Shown: positions 1-7,010, numbered from the stretch's first letter. The stretch: DNA of 8,267 nucleotides from Candidatus Poribacteria bacterium (GCA_002699335.1 PACG01000063.1:4195-12461); one strand, 5' to 3'. Notes: generated by a model from the sequence alone, not told the origin. Program-made: numbers and translations.

Positions 1-4
1 GTTA

Positions 5-62
5 AAACAAGTGTGTTTAGCTTCAATCTGCCTATGATTTGAATCCTCAAACACACTTGTTT
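5..62. repeat. 14-bp perfect inverted repeat with nested inner stem
   Basis: Arms aaacaagtgtgttt (5-18) and aaacacacttgttt (49-62) are exact reverse complements. The 30-base spacer can form an inner stem: ttcaa (22-26) with ttgaa (39-43), plus two more pairs after a one-base bulge, closing a small loop at 29-35. The structure could be a transcript-end hairpin of a gene left of the window, since it is followed by AT-rich sequence but no real T-run. It could also be an operator or a mini-element end. The palindrome is seen directly; its function is unknown. Confidence 0.75.
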
Positions 63-105
63 ATAAATCTCGAAGGATAATAACAAAACGGTATTACCAT
101 TTCAA

Positions 106-114
106 TGATATAAT
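106..114 (+). promoter_or_regulatory. possible extended -10 promoter element
   Basis: The string tgatataat matches the TGnTATAAT consensus of a sigma-70 extended -10 element. No TTGACA-like -35 box is visible at the usual spacing, and the site lies about 310 bases before the aldo/keto reductase start. A chance match in AT-rich DNA is therefore quite possible. Confidence 0.2.
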
Positions 115-432
115 ATCGTCCAAACGGCTAATACTAAGCTTAAATTTTTGTATTGGCAATTCTAAATCCGAAATTCCCTTTGGTATACTAAATAGAAGCA
201 TTTTTCACCTTATGAAATTATCTAGCGACACATGTTTATTAAACAATAGTGTACCTTAGCTGAAAAACACAAGTTTTACAACTTTCCTTAATATTAGGCA
301 GTTATTATTCTCAAATGCCTAGGAAGAAAATTAATGGTACTTGAACGACTTTGTTCATTGCATAAGAAACAACCTGTTGGAAGTTTGTCAGTTGTGAAAT
401 TCACACTAAGAGCAACTCATCGGAGATGAACG

Positions 433-1407
433 ATGACGAAAAACATTACTTCATTAGTTTTCCCTAAAATAGGAATCGGCTGTTGGTCTTACGGAGGTGG
501 AGACTATTGGGGAGATCAAACACAATCAGACGTAGATGCAGTTGCCAATGCAGCACTAGACGCTGGCATAAACTTTTTTGATACAGCAGAGGGCTATAAC
601 GATGGCCGAAGCGAAGAAGCACTCGGTATCGCCTTGAGACATCGACGGCAGGAGGCGTTGATTGGAACTAAGACTGCTGATATCAACCCGGCTACACTAT
701 CCAAACAGGTAGAGAACAGCTTGAGGCGGTTACAAACTGATTACATCGACCTCTACATGATCCATTGGCCAGATCCGAAGTACCCTGCTGACGAGATTTT
801 TGAAACCTTAACTCAATTGAAAACAGAAGGAAAAATACGAGCTATCGGCGTATGCAACTATGGTCATCAACAATTATCCGAAGGGCTTTCCTACGATGCT
901 CCAATTGAAACCAACCAACTCTGCTACAACCTACTGTCTCGTGGCATTGAGCTAGACATTCTACCCTTATGTCATCAACACCAAATCGGAATTCTAGCCT
1001 ATATGCCCCTATTACAAGGAATTTTGGCTGATCGTTTCAGGAGTGTTGAAGAAATTCCACCACAACAGTCCCGTTTCCGCCATTTCCGACCAGACCGCGA
1101 AATGTCGAAGCACGAGGAAACTGGAGCAGAGATTGAATTTTGGCAAACGTTAGAACAAATTCGCCAAATTTGTCGAGAGGAGAATCAGCCGATGAGTCAA
1201 CTGGCCATAGCTTGGGTAATGGCCAAATCGGCAGTGTCTTGTGTATTAGTTGGAACCCGAAACAAGACCGAATTAACAAAAAATTTAGAAACTATCAGTT
1301 ATGTCATGACTGCCGACCTAGAGGCAAAACTAGATTCTGTAACTGCACCATTACTAAAAAAAATGGGAGGGAACGCTGACTATTTCTGGGCAACAAGAAC
1401 ACAATAG
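433..1407 (+). CDS. aldo/keto reductase family oxidoreductase
   Basis: Predicted cytoplasmic NAD(P)H-dependent reductase acting on an aldehyde, ketone or sugar; the substrate cannot be told. The 324-residue length is normal for the family. The catalytic tetrad is visible: Asp50 and Tyr55 in FFDTAEGY, Lys80 in IGTK and His111 in MIHWPDP. Other family signatures are CN at 141-142, NQ at 161-162 and the cofactor-phosphate loop GTRNKTEL at 274-281 followed by Asn284. The C-terminal GGNADYFW stretch resembles the substrate-loop tail of bacterial AKRs. The ATG is supported by GGAG at 422-425, seven bases upstream. The next gene, a PhyH oxygenase, follows after 217 bases. A role in converting sugar-derived carbonyls is inferred from the neighbourhood only. 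Family is near certain, specific function open. Confidence 0.94.
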   Translation: MTKNITSLVFPKIGIGCWSYGGGDYWGDQTQSDVDAVANAALDAGINFFDTAEGYNDGRSEEALGIALRHRRQEALIGTKTADINPATLSKQVENSLRRLQTDYIDLYMIHWPDPKYPADEIFETLTQLKTEGKIRAIGVCNYGHQQLSEGLSYDAPIETNQLCYNLLSRGIELDILPLCHQHQIGILAYMPLLQGILADRFRSVEEIPPQQSRFRHFRPDREMSKHEETGAEIEFWQTLEQIRQICREENQPMSQLAIAWVMAKSAVSCVLVGTRNKTELTKNLETISYVMTADLEAKLDSVTAPLLKKMGGNADYFWATRTQ

Positions 1408-1463
1408 GAAATGGCCCAGCGATTGTCTTCCCAGTTAAAACAAAACCCCAAGGATATACAATA

Positions 1464-1509
1464 TAGCTAACCAGCTATTACCACCACTAATGATAAACTA
1501 TCTGGTTAG
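1464..1509. repeat. inverted repeats in the gap after the aldo/keto reductase
   Basis: ctaaccag (1467-1474) is the exact reverse complement of ctggttag (1502-1509). The left arm also overlaps a smaller hairpin, tagct/agcta around a 4-base loop (1464-1477), so two mutually exclusive foldings are possible. No T-run follows, so intrinsic termination is weakly supported. It lies 116 or more bases before the next start and could be a regulatory site instead. Confidence 0.4.
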
Positions 1510-1624
1510 TACGCGAAAAAACGATTAGAAAGCCTGAAGTCATAGAATATAGCAGAAACACAAATGAATCCTGAGCATACTAAGTTTGTCTATCAAAGAA
1601 TTTGCATAAGGAAAAGAGTCTCTA

Positions 1625-2434
1625 ATGCCAACAGAAATGGAAGACTATTTATTCGATTTACAAGGATATTTGATTTTGAAACAAGCGGTTGATACTGACC
1701 ACTTGTCCGAAATGAACTCAGTTATTGATCGGTGGGCAACAAAAGAGGATGCCCAATGGCGAGAGAAAGCGACACAAAATGACCCTCCTTTTTCTATCTC
1801 CTTCGATAAAGTAGCAGAAAGGGATACCTCCTTCCTGAAACTAGTGAATCACCCAGCTTGGGCAGAACACATGAAACGATACATTGGCAGCCAAGACCCT
1901 CCTTCCAAGGAAAATACAGAAGCTTCATATCCCCGTGACGCAATCAGGACTGGGGACTCTCCTATCCTAGAAGGAGCCACCGCAAATATTCGTGGCCCAG
2001 GTATTGCCACTCGCTTACACTCTGGAGCACACAAGCGCCGTACATATACTCAATTCCGATTTCATAACAACCGATTTCGTTGTGGTGAGGTTAACATCAT
2101 TCTTGCACTAAATGACATTGGCCCAGGCGACGGAGCAACTATGGTAATTCCAGGTAGTCATAAGTCAAATCTACTCCATCCTGCGTTCAAGCAACCAAAC
2201 TTTGAAGAAGGTGGATCTCTAGACGAAATGGAAGCCGCTATTGAAGTCAAACTAGACGCGGGCGATGCCGTATTATTTGTAGATTGTATGGCACATGGAT
2301 CAGCTCGACGGGTGAATCCGGGGCTACGGCGCGTCCTGATCTACCGCTGGGGACCAAACTGGAAAGTGTACCAACCTCCAGAAGACTTTTTAGCCAGCTT
2401 ATCAGAGGAACAACGAACTTGGTTCTATAAATAG
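1625..2434 (+). CDS. PhyH-family (phytanoyl-CoA dioxygenase-like) protein with HxG variant metal site
   Basis: A 269-residue member of the Fe(II)/2-oxoglutarate double-stranded beta-helix superfamily. N-terminal GYLILKQAVD (14-23) is the usual opening strand. The core contains GPGDGATMVIPGSHKSN (166-182), typical of PhyH proteins. The distal ligand is His224 in MAHGS and the 2-oxoglutarate-binding arginine is probably Arg235, 11 residues later as in human PHYH. The first facial-triad motif, normally HxD, appears as His132-Ser133-Gly134; spacing from His132 to His224 is 92, close to the canonical value. The carboxylate ligand therefore seems absent. This occurs in Fe/2OG halogenases, and I believe also in a group of bacterial PhyH-like proteins with an LHGG-type motif. 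No signal peptide; probably cytoplasmic. TAAGGA at 1607-1612 lies 12 bases before the ATG. Substrate and reaction are unknown. Confidence 0.87.
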   Translation: MPTEMEDYLFDLQGYLILKQAVDTDHLSEMNSVIDRWATKEDAQWREKATQNDPPFSISFDKVAERDTSFLKLVNHPAWAEHMKRYIGSQDPPSKENTEASYPRDAIRTGDSPILEGATANIRGPGIATRLHSGAHKRRTYTQFRFHNNRFRCGEVNIILALNDIGPGDGATMVIPGSHKSNLLHPAFKQPNFEEGGSLDEMEAAIEVKLDAGDAVLFVDCMAHGSARRVNPGLRRVLIYRWGPNWKVYQPPEDFLASLSEEQRTWFYK

Positions 2435-2938
2435 CAACAATTTCATCTTTACATAAGGAATTCGATTTGAGATTTAAGGTACTATCAACCTCAAATCAGA
2501 GACGGAAGATATAGCCAAGAAAATCATTGTGTTTTAAAAATAGTTTCTAAAAGGACACGTATTATTCCTTCATCCAAAATATAGCCTAGACGAAAGACTT
2601 TTCCATTGATCATAAAAAAGATCCAAGGAGACATCGAAAAATTTTAAAGTAAACTCATCTGGGCGCAAGTAATTATTAACAGTTCCTTACATTCCATATC
2701 AAAAATGGATAAAGTAACTAAGGTCATGAAACTTGCATTATGATATACAAAACCCAAATGGAATCGCTTAATCAAAATGCTCTTCAGCCAATTGGTACAT
2801 CAGTAATACTTCCATGGAACATTTAAGATCGTAACCTGATATTAGGCAGCTAGAACAGATTTTTCCCGCTGAGAAATGTTTTTTAAAAAAGGTATTCCAA
2901 GCATATAACCATTAAGTTAGATACAAAGGAGATTTAGC
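2435..2938. other. 504-base gap between PhyH gene 1 and the sialidase-like gene
   Basis: No gene that I can support. The stretch is AT-rich. It holds an 8-bp inverted repeat, gatttgag (2464-2471) and ctcaaatc (2490-2497), separated by 18 bases and starting 30 bases after the PhyH stop. That repeat could be a weak transcript-end hairpin, but it lacks a T-run. Short open frames of about 36-40 codons exist on the minus strand (for example 2524-2634), but they overlap in different frames and resemble nothing I know. The last bases carry the ribosome binding site for the next gene. Confidence 0.55.
2925..2931 (+). promoter_or_regulatory. ribosome binding site that fixes a GTG start
   Basis: AAAGGAG is a near-consensus Shine-Dalgarno sequence and ends seven bases before GTG at 2939. 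It is the strongest such site in the window and supports the GTG start of the sialidase-like gene; no in-frame ATG lies close by. Confidence 0.75.
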
Positions 2939-4537
2939 GTGTTAATTCATACAAGGTCTACTGCGAAAAAAGTCTTTGAAATATGGCGCAGTCCAGAGCG
3001 ATTCACCAAGAACCCAGATATCATTAAGCTGCCTTCGGGACGACTGATGTTAATCTATTGTGATACAGACTCACACTGGTCACAGGAGAATCAAATTTTG
3101 ATGCTATTAGCAAGCGACGATGCGGGGAAAACCTGGTTCAAACACCGTGAGATTGCCCATCATGACATCCGAAAAGGTGAGGAGCGACTAGTAACTCCCC
3201 GATTAAGTAAACTCAAAGACGGACGCCTTGTCGCAATTGTTGATCAAGATGACAACGGCCACTTTCACGAAGACCAACCGTCTGGAATACTGGCTTTCTG
3301 GAGCGAGGACAGTGGCGACACATGGAGCGAGGCGCAGAACACAGGGATCACGGGCTTCGAACCTGACAGAGTGATGGACCTACCCAATGGCCAGTTGGGT
3401 GTAGCTTCTCACGTTATGCGTGGAGAAACTCAGGAATTTGCTAATATCTTCTCATGTTCGGACGATGGTGGACAAACATGGTATGAACAAGCAACCATCG
3501 CGCATAATGGTTATCATCGCTTCTGCGAAGGAGCTATCGTCATTCTTGAGGGAGAAGAGTTAGCTTGTGTAATGCGTGAGAATCATTCTGCAGGTATTCC
3601 CTGCTTTGTTGCTTTCTCCCAAGATATGGGAAAAACTTGGTCTCAGTCGCAAATGTTGCCGTTTGCAATTCATCGGCCATATGCCAAACAGATCCCGGAT
3701 GGACGAGTACTGGTAACCGGTCGACATGTTAACGGTGGACTAGGCACATATGGATGGTGTGGTGACCTCCAAGCTGAAGCGGGACGATGGAGTGTAGGCG
3801 GCCCTCGCCAACAGTTTGCAGCAGAACTAACACCAGATTCTCTCATCATCACCAATAAGCCAGAACACGAGTGCCGATATACACTACTGCCACCAGAATG
3901 CAGCAAAAGCGAAGTGATCTTTGAGGCTCAGGTGCGTATAGAAGGTGAAAAAGGTGAAGCTGTTGCTTTCCTTTCTGTCTCCAGCCTTAGTCCTCAAGGA
4001 AACTTGTTACAGATCGCTCCCAATTGGATCGCGCTGAATAGGCAAACAGTCGATTTTCGTAAACCTGTAGACATGACATATGAACGTACTGTGACAATTC
4101 ATCACAAACGCGGTTTACTTGAAGTACGCATTGATAACAAAACGCTGATTTCGGGGTGCATCTGGCGTGAATCTCAGCCGCTAAGCGACTTTTTCGGGGA
4201 CGATCCATCCAGGCGAACTCAATTTGGGCAGATAGGTGAAACTGGACGAAGTTTCTGGAAAAGTGTCTCTTATTCGGTCAAAAACCCCACGCTCCAAGAT
4301 ACTGAGTGGCATTGGAAGGCATCCGATCAACTATGGCCAGATAACTACCAGCGGGAACATCTTATTCAGATCCATGCTAATCCGCCAGGACAAAAGGCAC
4401 GACCAGATCACGGATACTCATCATGGTTGATGTTAGACGACAGCCAGATTTTACTTGTGGATTACACCAACTTTGGCGATGACCCAGGTCAAGCTCACCT
4501 CGTCGGTGTTTATCTCGATCAGGAAGATATACAGTAG
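2939..4537 (+). CDS. sialidase-like BNR/Asp-box beta-propeller protein with inserted domain
   Basis: A 532-residue protein of the sialidase (neuraminidase) superfamily. Four Asp boxes of the form S-x-D-x-G-x-T-W are seen at 59-66, 122-129, 174-181 and 227-234, spaced 52-63 residues as expected for successive propeller blades. Each is preceded by a LPxGRL-like strand turn (for example 31-36 and 252-257). Residues about 285-465 do not look like propeller and read as a beta-rich module (FEAQVRI, VTIHHKRGLLEVRIDN). GYSSWLMLDDSQILLVDY (492-509) then resembles a last blade closing the propeller. Arg213 in VMRENH and Glu197 in CEGAIV could be active-site residues. The N-terminal FRIP-type arginine appears replaced by Lys24 (K-N-P). 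No signal peptide is visible although sialidases are usually exported. True sialidase activity is uncertain; other sugar hydrolase, lyase or binding roles are possible. Confidence 0.85.
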   Translation: MLIHTRSTAKKVFEIWRSPERFTKNPDIIKLPSGRLMLIYCDTDSHWSQENQILMLLASDDAGKTWFKHREIAHHDIRKGEERLVTPRLSKLKDGRLVAIVDQDDNGHFHEDQPSGILAFWSEDSGDTWSEAQNTGITGFEPDRVMDLPNGQLGVASHVMRGETQEFANIFSCSDDGGQTWYEQATIAHNGYHRFCEGAIVILEGEELACVMRENHSAGIPCFVAFSQDMGKTWSQSQMLPFAIHRPYAKQIPDGRVLVTGRHVNGGLGTYGWCGDLQAEAGRWSVGGPRQQFAAELTPDSLIITNKPEHECRYTLLPPECSKSEVIFEAQVRIEGEKGEAVAFLSVSSLSPQGNLLQIAPNWIALNRQTVDFRKPVDMTYERTVTIHHKRGLLEVRIDNKTLISGCIWRESQPLSDFFGDDPSRRTQFGQIGETGRSFWKSVSYSVKNPTLQDTEWHWKASDQLWPDNYQREHLIQIHANPPGQKARPDHGYSSWLMLDDSQILLVDYTNFGDDPGQAHLVGVYLDQEDIQ

Positions 4538-4651
4538 TTTCAATCACTGCGTGCAAACTGAGAACATGTGCTATACTTTGTTAACATCATTGCAATCTGA
4601 CACAATTTGCAGATTAAGATATTATGATTACAGCACATCGCTCTACATTAT

Positions 4652-4687
4652 CTCATTAGTCTCTGTAACACAGAACTTCCTAGTGAG
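4652..4687. promoter_or_regulatory. two-tier hairpin ahead of PhyH gene 2
   Basis: ctcattag (4652-4659) pairs with ctagtgag (4680-4687) over 8 positions with one G-U pair. Inside, tctgt (4662-4666) pairs with acaga (4670-4674) around the 3-base loop aac. It sits 114 bases after the sialidase-like stop and 34 bases before the ATG at 4722, so it may be a terminator of the upstream gene or a structured leader of the downstream one. No T-run follows. Function inferred from position only. Confidence 0.4.
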
Positions 4688-4721
4688 CATACAAATCATT
4701 ATCAAACCAAAATAAAATCTT

Positions 4722-5660
4722 ATGACAATGGCTGACCAAACAAATATCACTGACCAAGAACTCAAAGAGGCATTTAAAAAAGATGGCTATGTTGTGGTTA
4801 GGAATATCATTGAGGATCACGATCTGGAGCCTATCCGAGAGCACATCAAAACAAAGGTCGATCAGTATGCCTGTGAACAGTACGCTGAAGGCCATATCTC
4901 GTCGCTTTACGAAACAGACTCCTTTGTGCGCCGCTACGCAGCTATCTGCGAGGAATTGTCAATTTCTCCTCGCGGTTGGATGGGAAACACCTATGGACGC
5001 GAGTTCTACAACCTCTATAATCTGCCTGGAGTTCTTCATGTGCTGAGCATCATACATGGTCCTGAAATCTCCAATATAGGCAGCCCTGCACTGAGAACAA
5101 AGCTACCTGGCAGTGCCATTACCTCGTTTCCCTGGCATCAGGACAGTCAATATATCGACCAACCAACGATTGGTAAAAAAGAACGTCATACTGAAGATTT
5201 ACCAATGGTCACAGTGTGGGTTCCTTTGGTCGAAGCTTCGGTGGAAAACGGTTGTTGCTGGGTCATTCCAGGCAGTCACCACTGGGGGCTACTGGATGGT
5301 GCTCGAGACCAAGACAGCAACGTGCGCATGGAGGAAAATGTAGAGGCACGGGGTAACCCCATCCCCATTCCTCTTAAACCAGGAGGAGCACTCTTCATGT
5401 CTAATCTTTGTGTACACACAAGCAAATTGAATACAACCAACGGATGTCGCTGGAGTATCGATTTCCGCTATTTTCCTACTTTGGACCGAAGCGAGCTGAC
5501 ACCTAAGCAAAAACAGGCAGCAGAATTTGTCCACAACAAAATGTGCCGAGGAGGACGAGAACCGCTGGTGGTCCTTACTAACAATGAGGATAAACCCAGT
5601 TGGGAAGAGTGGGACACTGCAAACCAAAAACTACGATCAGCCTCCAGCAGGAAAGGCTAG
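4722..5660 (+). CDS. phytanoyl-CoA dioxygenase (PhyH) family protein, complete metal site
   Basis: A 312-residue Fe(II)- and 2-oxoglutarate-dependent oxygenase, probably a cytoplasmic hydroxylase of a small molecule. N-terminal DGYVVVRNIIEDHDLEPIRE (21-40) is the typical PhyH opening strand and helix. The iron ligands are visible: His139 and Asp141 in FPWHQD and distal His232 in CVHTS. The 2-oxoglutarate arginine is Arg243, exactly 11 residues after His232. VIPGSHHWG (181-189) is the family motif between them. Length is normal. The start is uncertain: ATGs at 4722 and 4728 are both in frame and neither has a recognisable Shine-Dalgarno site, unlike most other genes here. It shares only the general fold with the PhyH protein at 1625-2434 and has no such metal-site change. 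Substrate unknown; the sugar-gene context suggests a carbohydrate or polyol derivative rather than phytanoyl-CoA. Confidence 0.93.
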   Translation: MTMADQTNITDQELKEAFKKDGYVVVRNIIEDHDLEPIREHIKTKVDQYACEQYAEGHISSLYETDSFVRRYAAICEELSISPRGWMGNTYGREFYNLYNLPGVLHVLSIIHGPEISNIGSPALRTKLPGSAITSFPWHQDSQYIDQPTIGKKERHTEDLPMVTVWVPLVEASVENGCCWVIPGSHHWGLLDGARDQDSNVRMEENVEARGNPIPIPLKPGGALFMSNLCVHTSKLNTTNGCRWSIDFRYFPTLDRSELTPKQKQAAEFVHNKMCRGGREPLVVLTNNEDKPSWEEWDTANQKLRSASSRKG

Positions 5661-5996
5661 GCTTAAAAGCATCCATAAGGAAATCCTTGAGAAAATCGCC
5701 CGGTTTTATACTCCCATGTTTTTACAAGAGTGCTAACGGGATCAACCAACAAGGATCTCCAAGCTACTAACTGCATCTTTGACACATAAAACCTTAAAAC
5801 ATTTAGAGATTCCTGTTCTTCTACTACATAAATAACAGGAGCAAGTCCAATTAAAACAAAAAATATTATGGTTAGGCAAAGTAACTTTACCTAACGAGCT
5901 TAGCCCAACATTATTCCCACCTACCGTTCAAAGGTCAGTAATAATCAATATTTAGGTTCTTAGAACGCGAAAACAACGAAAGGAAACGATAATCTT
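5661..5996. other. 336-base gap between PhyH gene 2 and the Gfo/Idh/MocA gene
   Basis: No gene supported. It contains a small palindrome aagga-aa-tcctt (5677-5688) just after the PhyH stop. It also holds a 7-bp inverted repeat tcctgtt/aacagga (5811-5817 and 5834-5840) and the 25-base palindrome at 5871-5895, listed separately. The frame continuing from the PhyH region to 5736 has no start of its own within the gap. Confidence 0.5.
5871..5895. promoter_or_regulatory. 25-base near-perfect palindrome, candidate operator or hairpin
   Basis: gttagg (5871-5876) pairs with cctaac (5890-5895) and aaag (5878-5881) pairs with cttt (5885-5888). There is a single mismatched position (5877/5889) and a 3-base centre, taa. 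Ten of eleven pairs match. It lies 101 bases before the Gfo/Idh/MocA start with no T-run after it, so a dimeric-regulator operator is at least as likely as a terminator. No regulator gene is in the window. Confidence 0.45.
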
Positions 5997-7010
5997 ATGA
6001 CATATCGAGGCGCCATTGTTGGTTGTGGTCGAATTGGGAGCACCATTGACGATGAACAAGTTGATCGTCCACAATTTCGGTATCCATGGGCACATGCACC
6101 AGCAATAATCGAAGCGAAAGGCGTGGAATTAGTCGCAGCTTCAGACATCAGGGAAGAACAGTTGGCAGATTTCAAACATCGTTGGGGAGTCACAGCACTC
6201 TACTCTGACTACCACGAGATGATAAAAAAAGAAAAGCCTGATATCGTGTGTATCACCACCAAAGTGGAGGAAAGAGCAGAAGTTGTTATCGGTGCAGCAG
6301 AAGCAGGGATCAAGGCAATCTACGCCACTAAGCCGATGTGTCGCAGTCTGGCCGAAGCTGATGCGATGATTGAAACATGCCGGAAGCACGGCACCATTTT
6401 GGCAATCGCCTGCCACAAAAACTGGAGTCCGTGGTTTCAGGCATGCTTAAAAGCCATTCAAGAGGGTGAAATCGGCACGTTTTCGTCGATGACATGTAAC
6501 TACAGTTGGAACCTATCCAACGGACACAGTCATACACTCGCCCTATTTCGACTATTTGCTGGAACCCCAGCAAAGTGGGTTTTCGGACATATGGACAGCG
6601 ACGAGGCAGCGGCAAAAGATAATGACCTCTCCGGCACAGGGATGATTTACTACGAAAATGGTATCCGTGGATTCTTAAACACCGGCGGTTGGCTCAATAT
6701 TGACTTCATTGGTCGTGATGGCTGGATCAGCGCACGAAACGAACACGCCGATTTTGAAATGTGGGGACGTCACCAGAAAACCCGAGAGCCTATCCGCCGT
6801 CAGTTTCCAAACCCTAAACGACCTAGAAGCTCTCAACAAGCTGCCATTGAAGGAATTGTCACAAACCTGGATGAAAACACAGAACCACTTTGCCCTGGGG
6901 AATACGGCCGCGAAGCCCTCGAGATAGCTATAGGGCTAAGGGAATCACACCGGCAAGGAGGGGAGAAAATAGCCCTTCCATTGGCTGATAGAACTCTGAA
7001 AATTGGTTGA
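5997..7010 (+). CDS. Gfo/Idh/MocA family NAD(P)-dependent oxidoreductase
   Basis: A 337-residue predicted cytoplasmic dehydrogenase of a sugar, inositol or related polyol. The N-terminal Rossmann motif GCGRIG (9-14) is followed by an extended loop with IDDE (17-20) and PWAHAPAI (30-37), then AASD (47-50) ending the second strand. PDIVCITT (81-88) and AIYATKPMCRSLAEA (107-121) are family hallmarks; Lys112 is the catalytic lysine of the usual E-K-P motif, here T-K-P. HKNWSPWF (140-147) and the helix HTLALFRLFAG (179-189) complete the fold. His179 matches the catalytic histidine, while Asn175 is found where inositol dehydrogenase-type enzymes carry aspartate, so the mechanism may differ. AAAGGA at 5979-5984 lies 12 bases before the ATG. 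Clustering with PhyH, AKR and sialidase-like genes suggests sugar catabolism (inference). Confidence 0.92.
   Translation: MTYRGAIVGCGRIGSTIDDEQVDRPQFRYPWAHAPAIIEAKGVELVAASDIREEQLADFKHRWGVTALYSDYHEMIKKEKPDIVCITTKVEERAEVVIGAAEAGIKAIYATKPMCRSLAEADAMIETCRKHGTILAIACHKNWSPWFQACLKAIQEGEIGTFSSMTCNYSWNLSNGHSHTLALFRLFAGTPAKWVFGHMDSDEAAAKDNDLSGTGMIYYENGIRGFLNTGGWLNIDFIGRDGWISARNEHADFEMWGRHQKTREPIRRQFPNPKRPRSSQQAAIEGIVTNLDENTEPLCPGEYGREALEIAIGLRESHRQGGEKIALPLADRTLKIG

Larger units (their letters stand above)
1..432. other. non-coding stretch upstream of the aldo/keto reductase
   Basis: No convincing reading frame on either strand. Apart from the inverted repeat at 5-62 and a possible extended -10 box at 106-114, it is AT-rich sequence without recognisable RNA genes or repeats. 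It may contain the promoter region and a long leader of the gene starting at 433. Confidence 0.6.

Noticed and set aside
1..10. gttaaaacaa occurs at 1-10 and again at 1434-1443, suggesting a repeat.
   Set aside because: Only ten AT-rich bases shared and no extension on either side; expected by chance.
2139..2169. Similar DNA around the PGSH motifs of the two PhyH genes (about 2150 and 5268) as a sign of recent duplication.
   Set aside because: Similarity is limited to the few codons of a shared family motif; the proteins differ elsewhere.
2524..2634. Short minus-strand open frame of 36 codons in the 504-base gap, with a second protein-like frame overlapping it.
   Set aside because: Too short, two competing frames, no ribosome site and no recognisable motif; could at most be a decayed remnant.
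4455..4715. Plus-strand frame overlapping the end of the sialidase-like gene and the following gap.
   Set aside because: Starts inside a well-supported gene in another frame, no ribosome site, composition typical of translated AT-rich spacer.
5527..5736. Plus-strand frame overlapping the end of PhyH gene 2 and running into the gap, possibly a frameshifted C-terminus.
   Set aside because: PhyH gene 2 has a normal length and ends naturally at 5660; the extension shows no family similarity.
5811..5840. 7-bp inverted repeat tcctgtt/aacagga as a terminator of PhyH gene 2.
   Set aside because: Loop of 16 bases, no T-run, and 150 bases past the stop; kept only as a note in the gap description.
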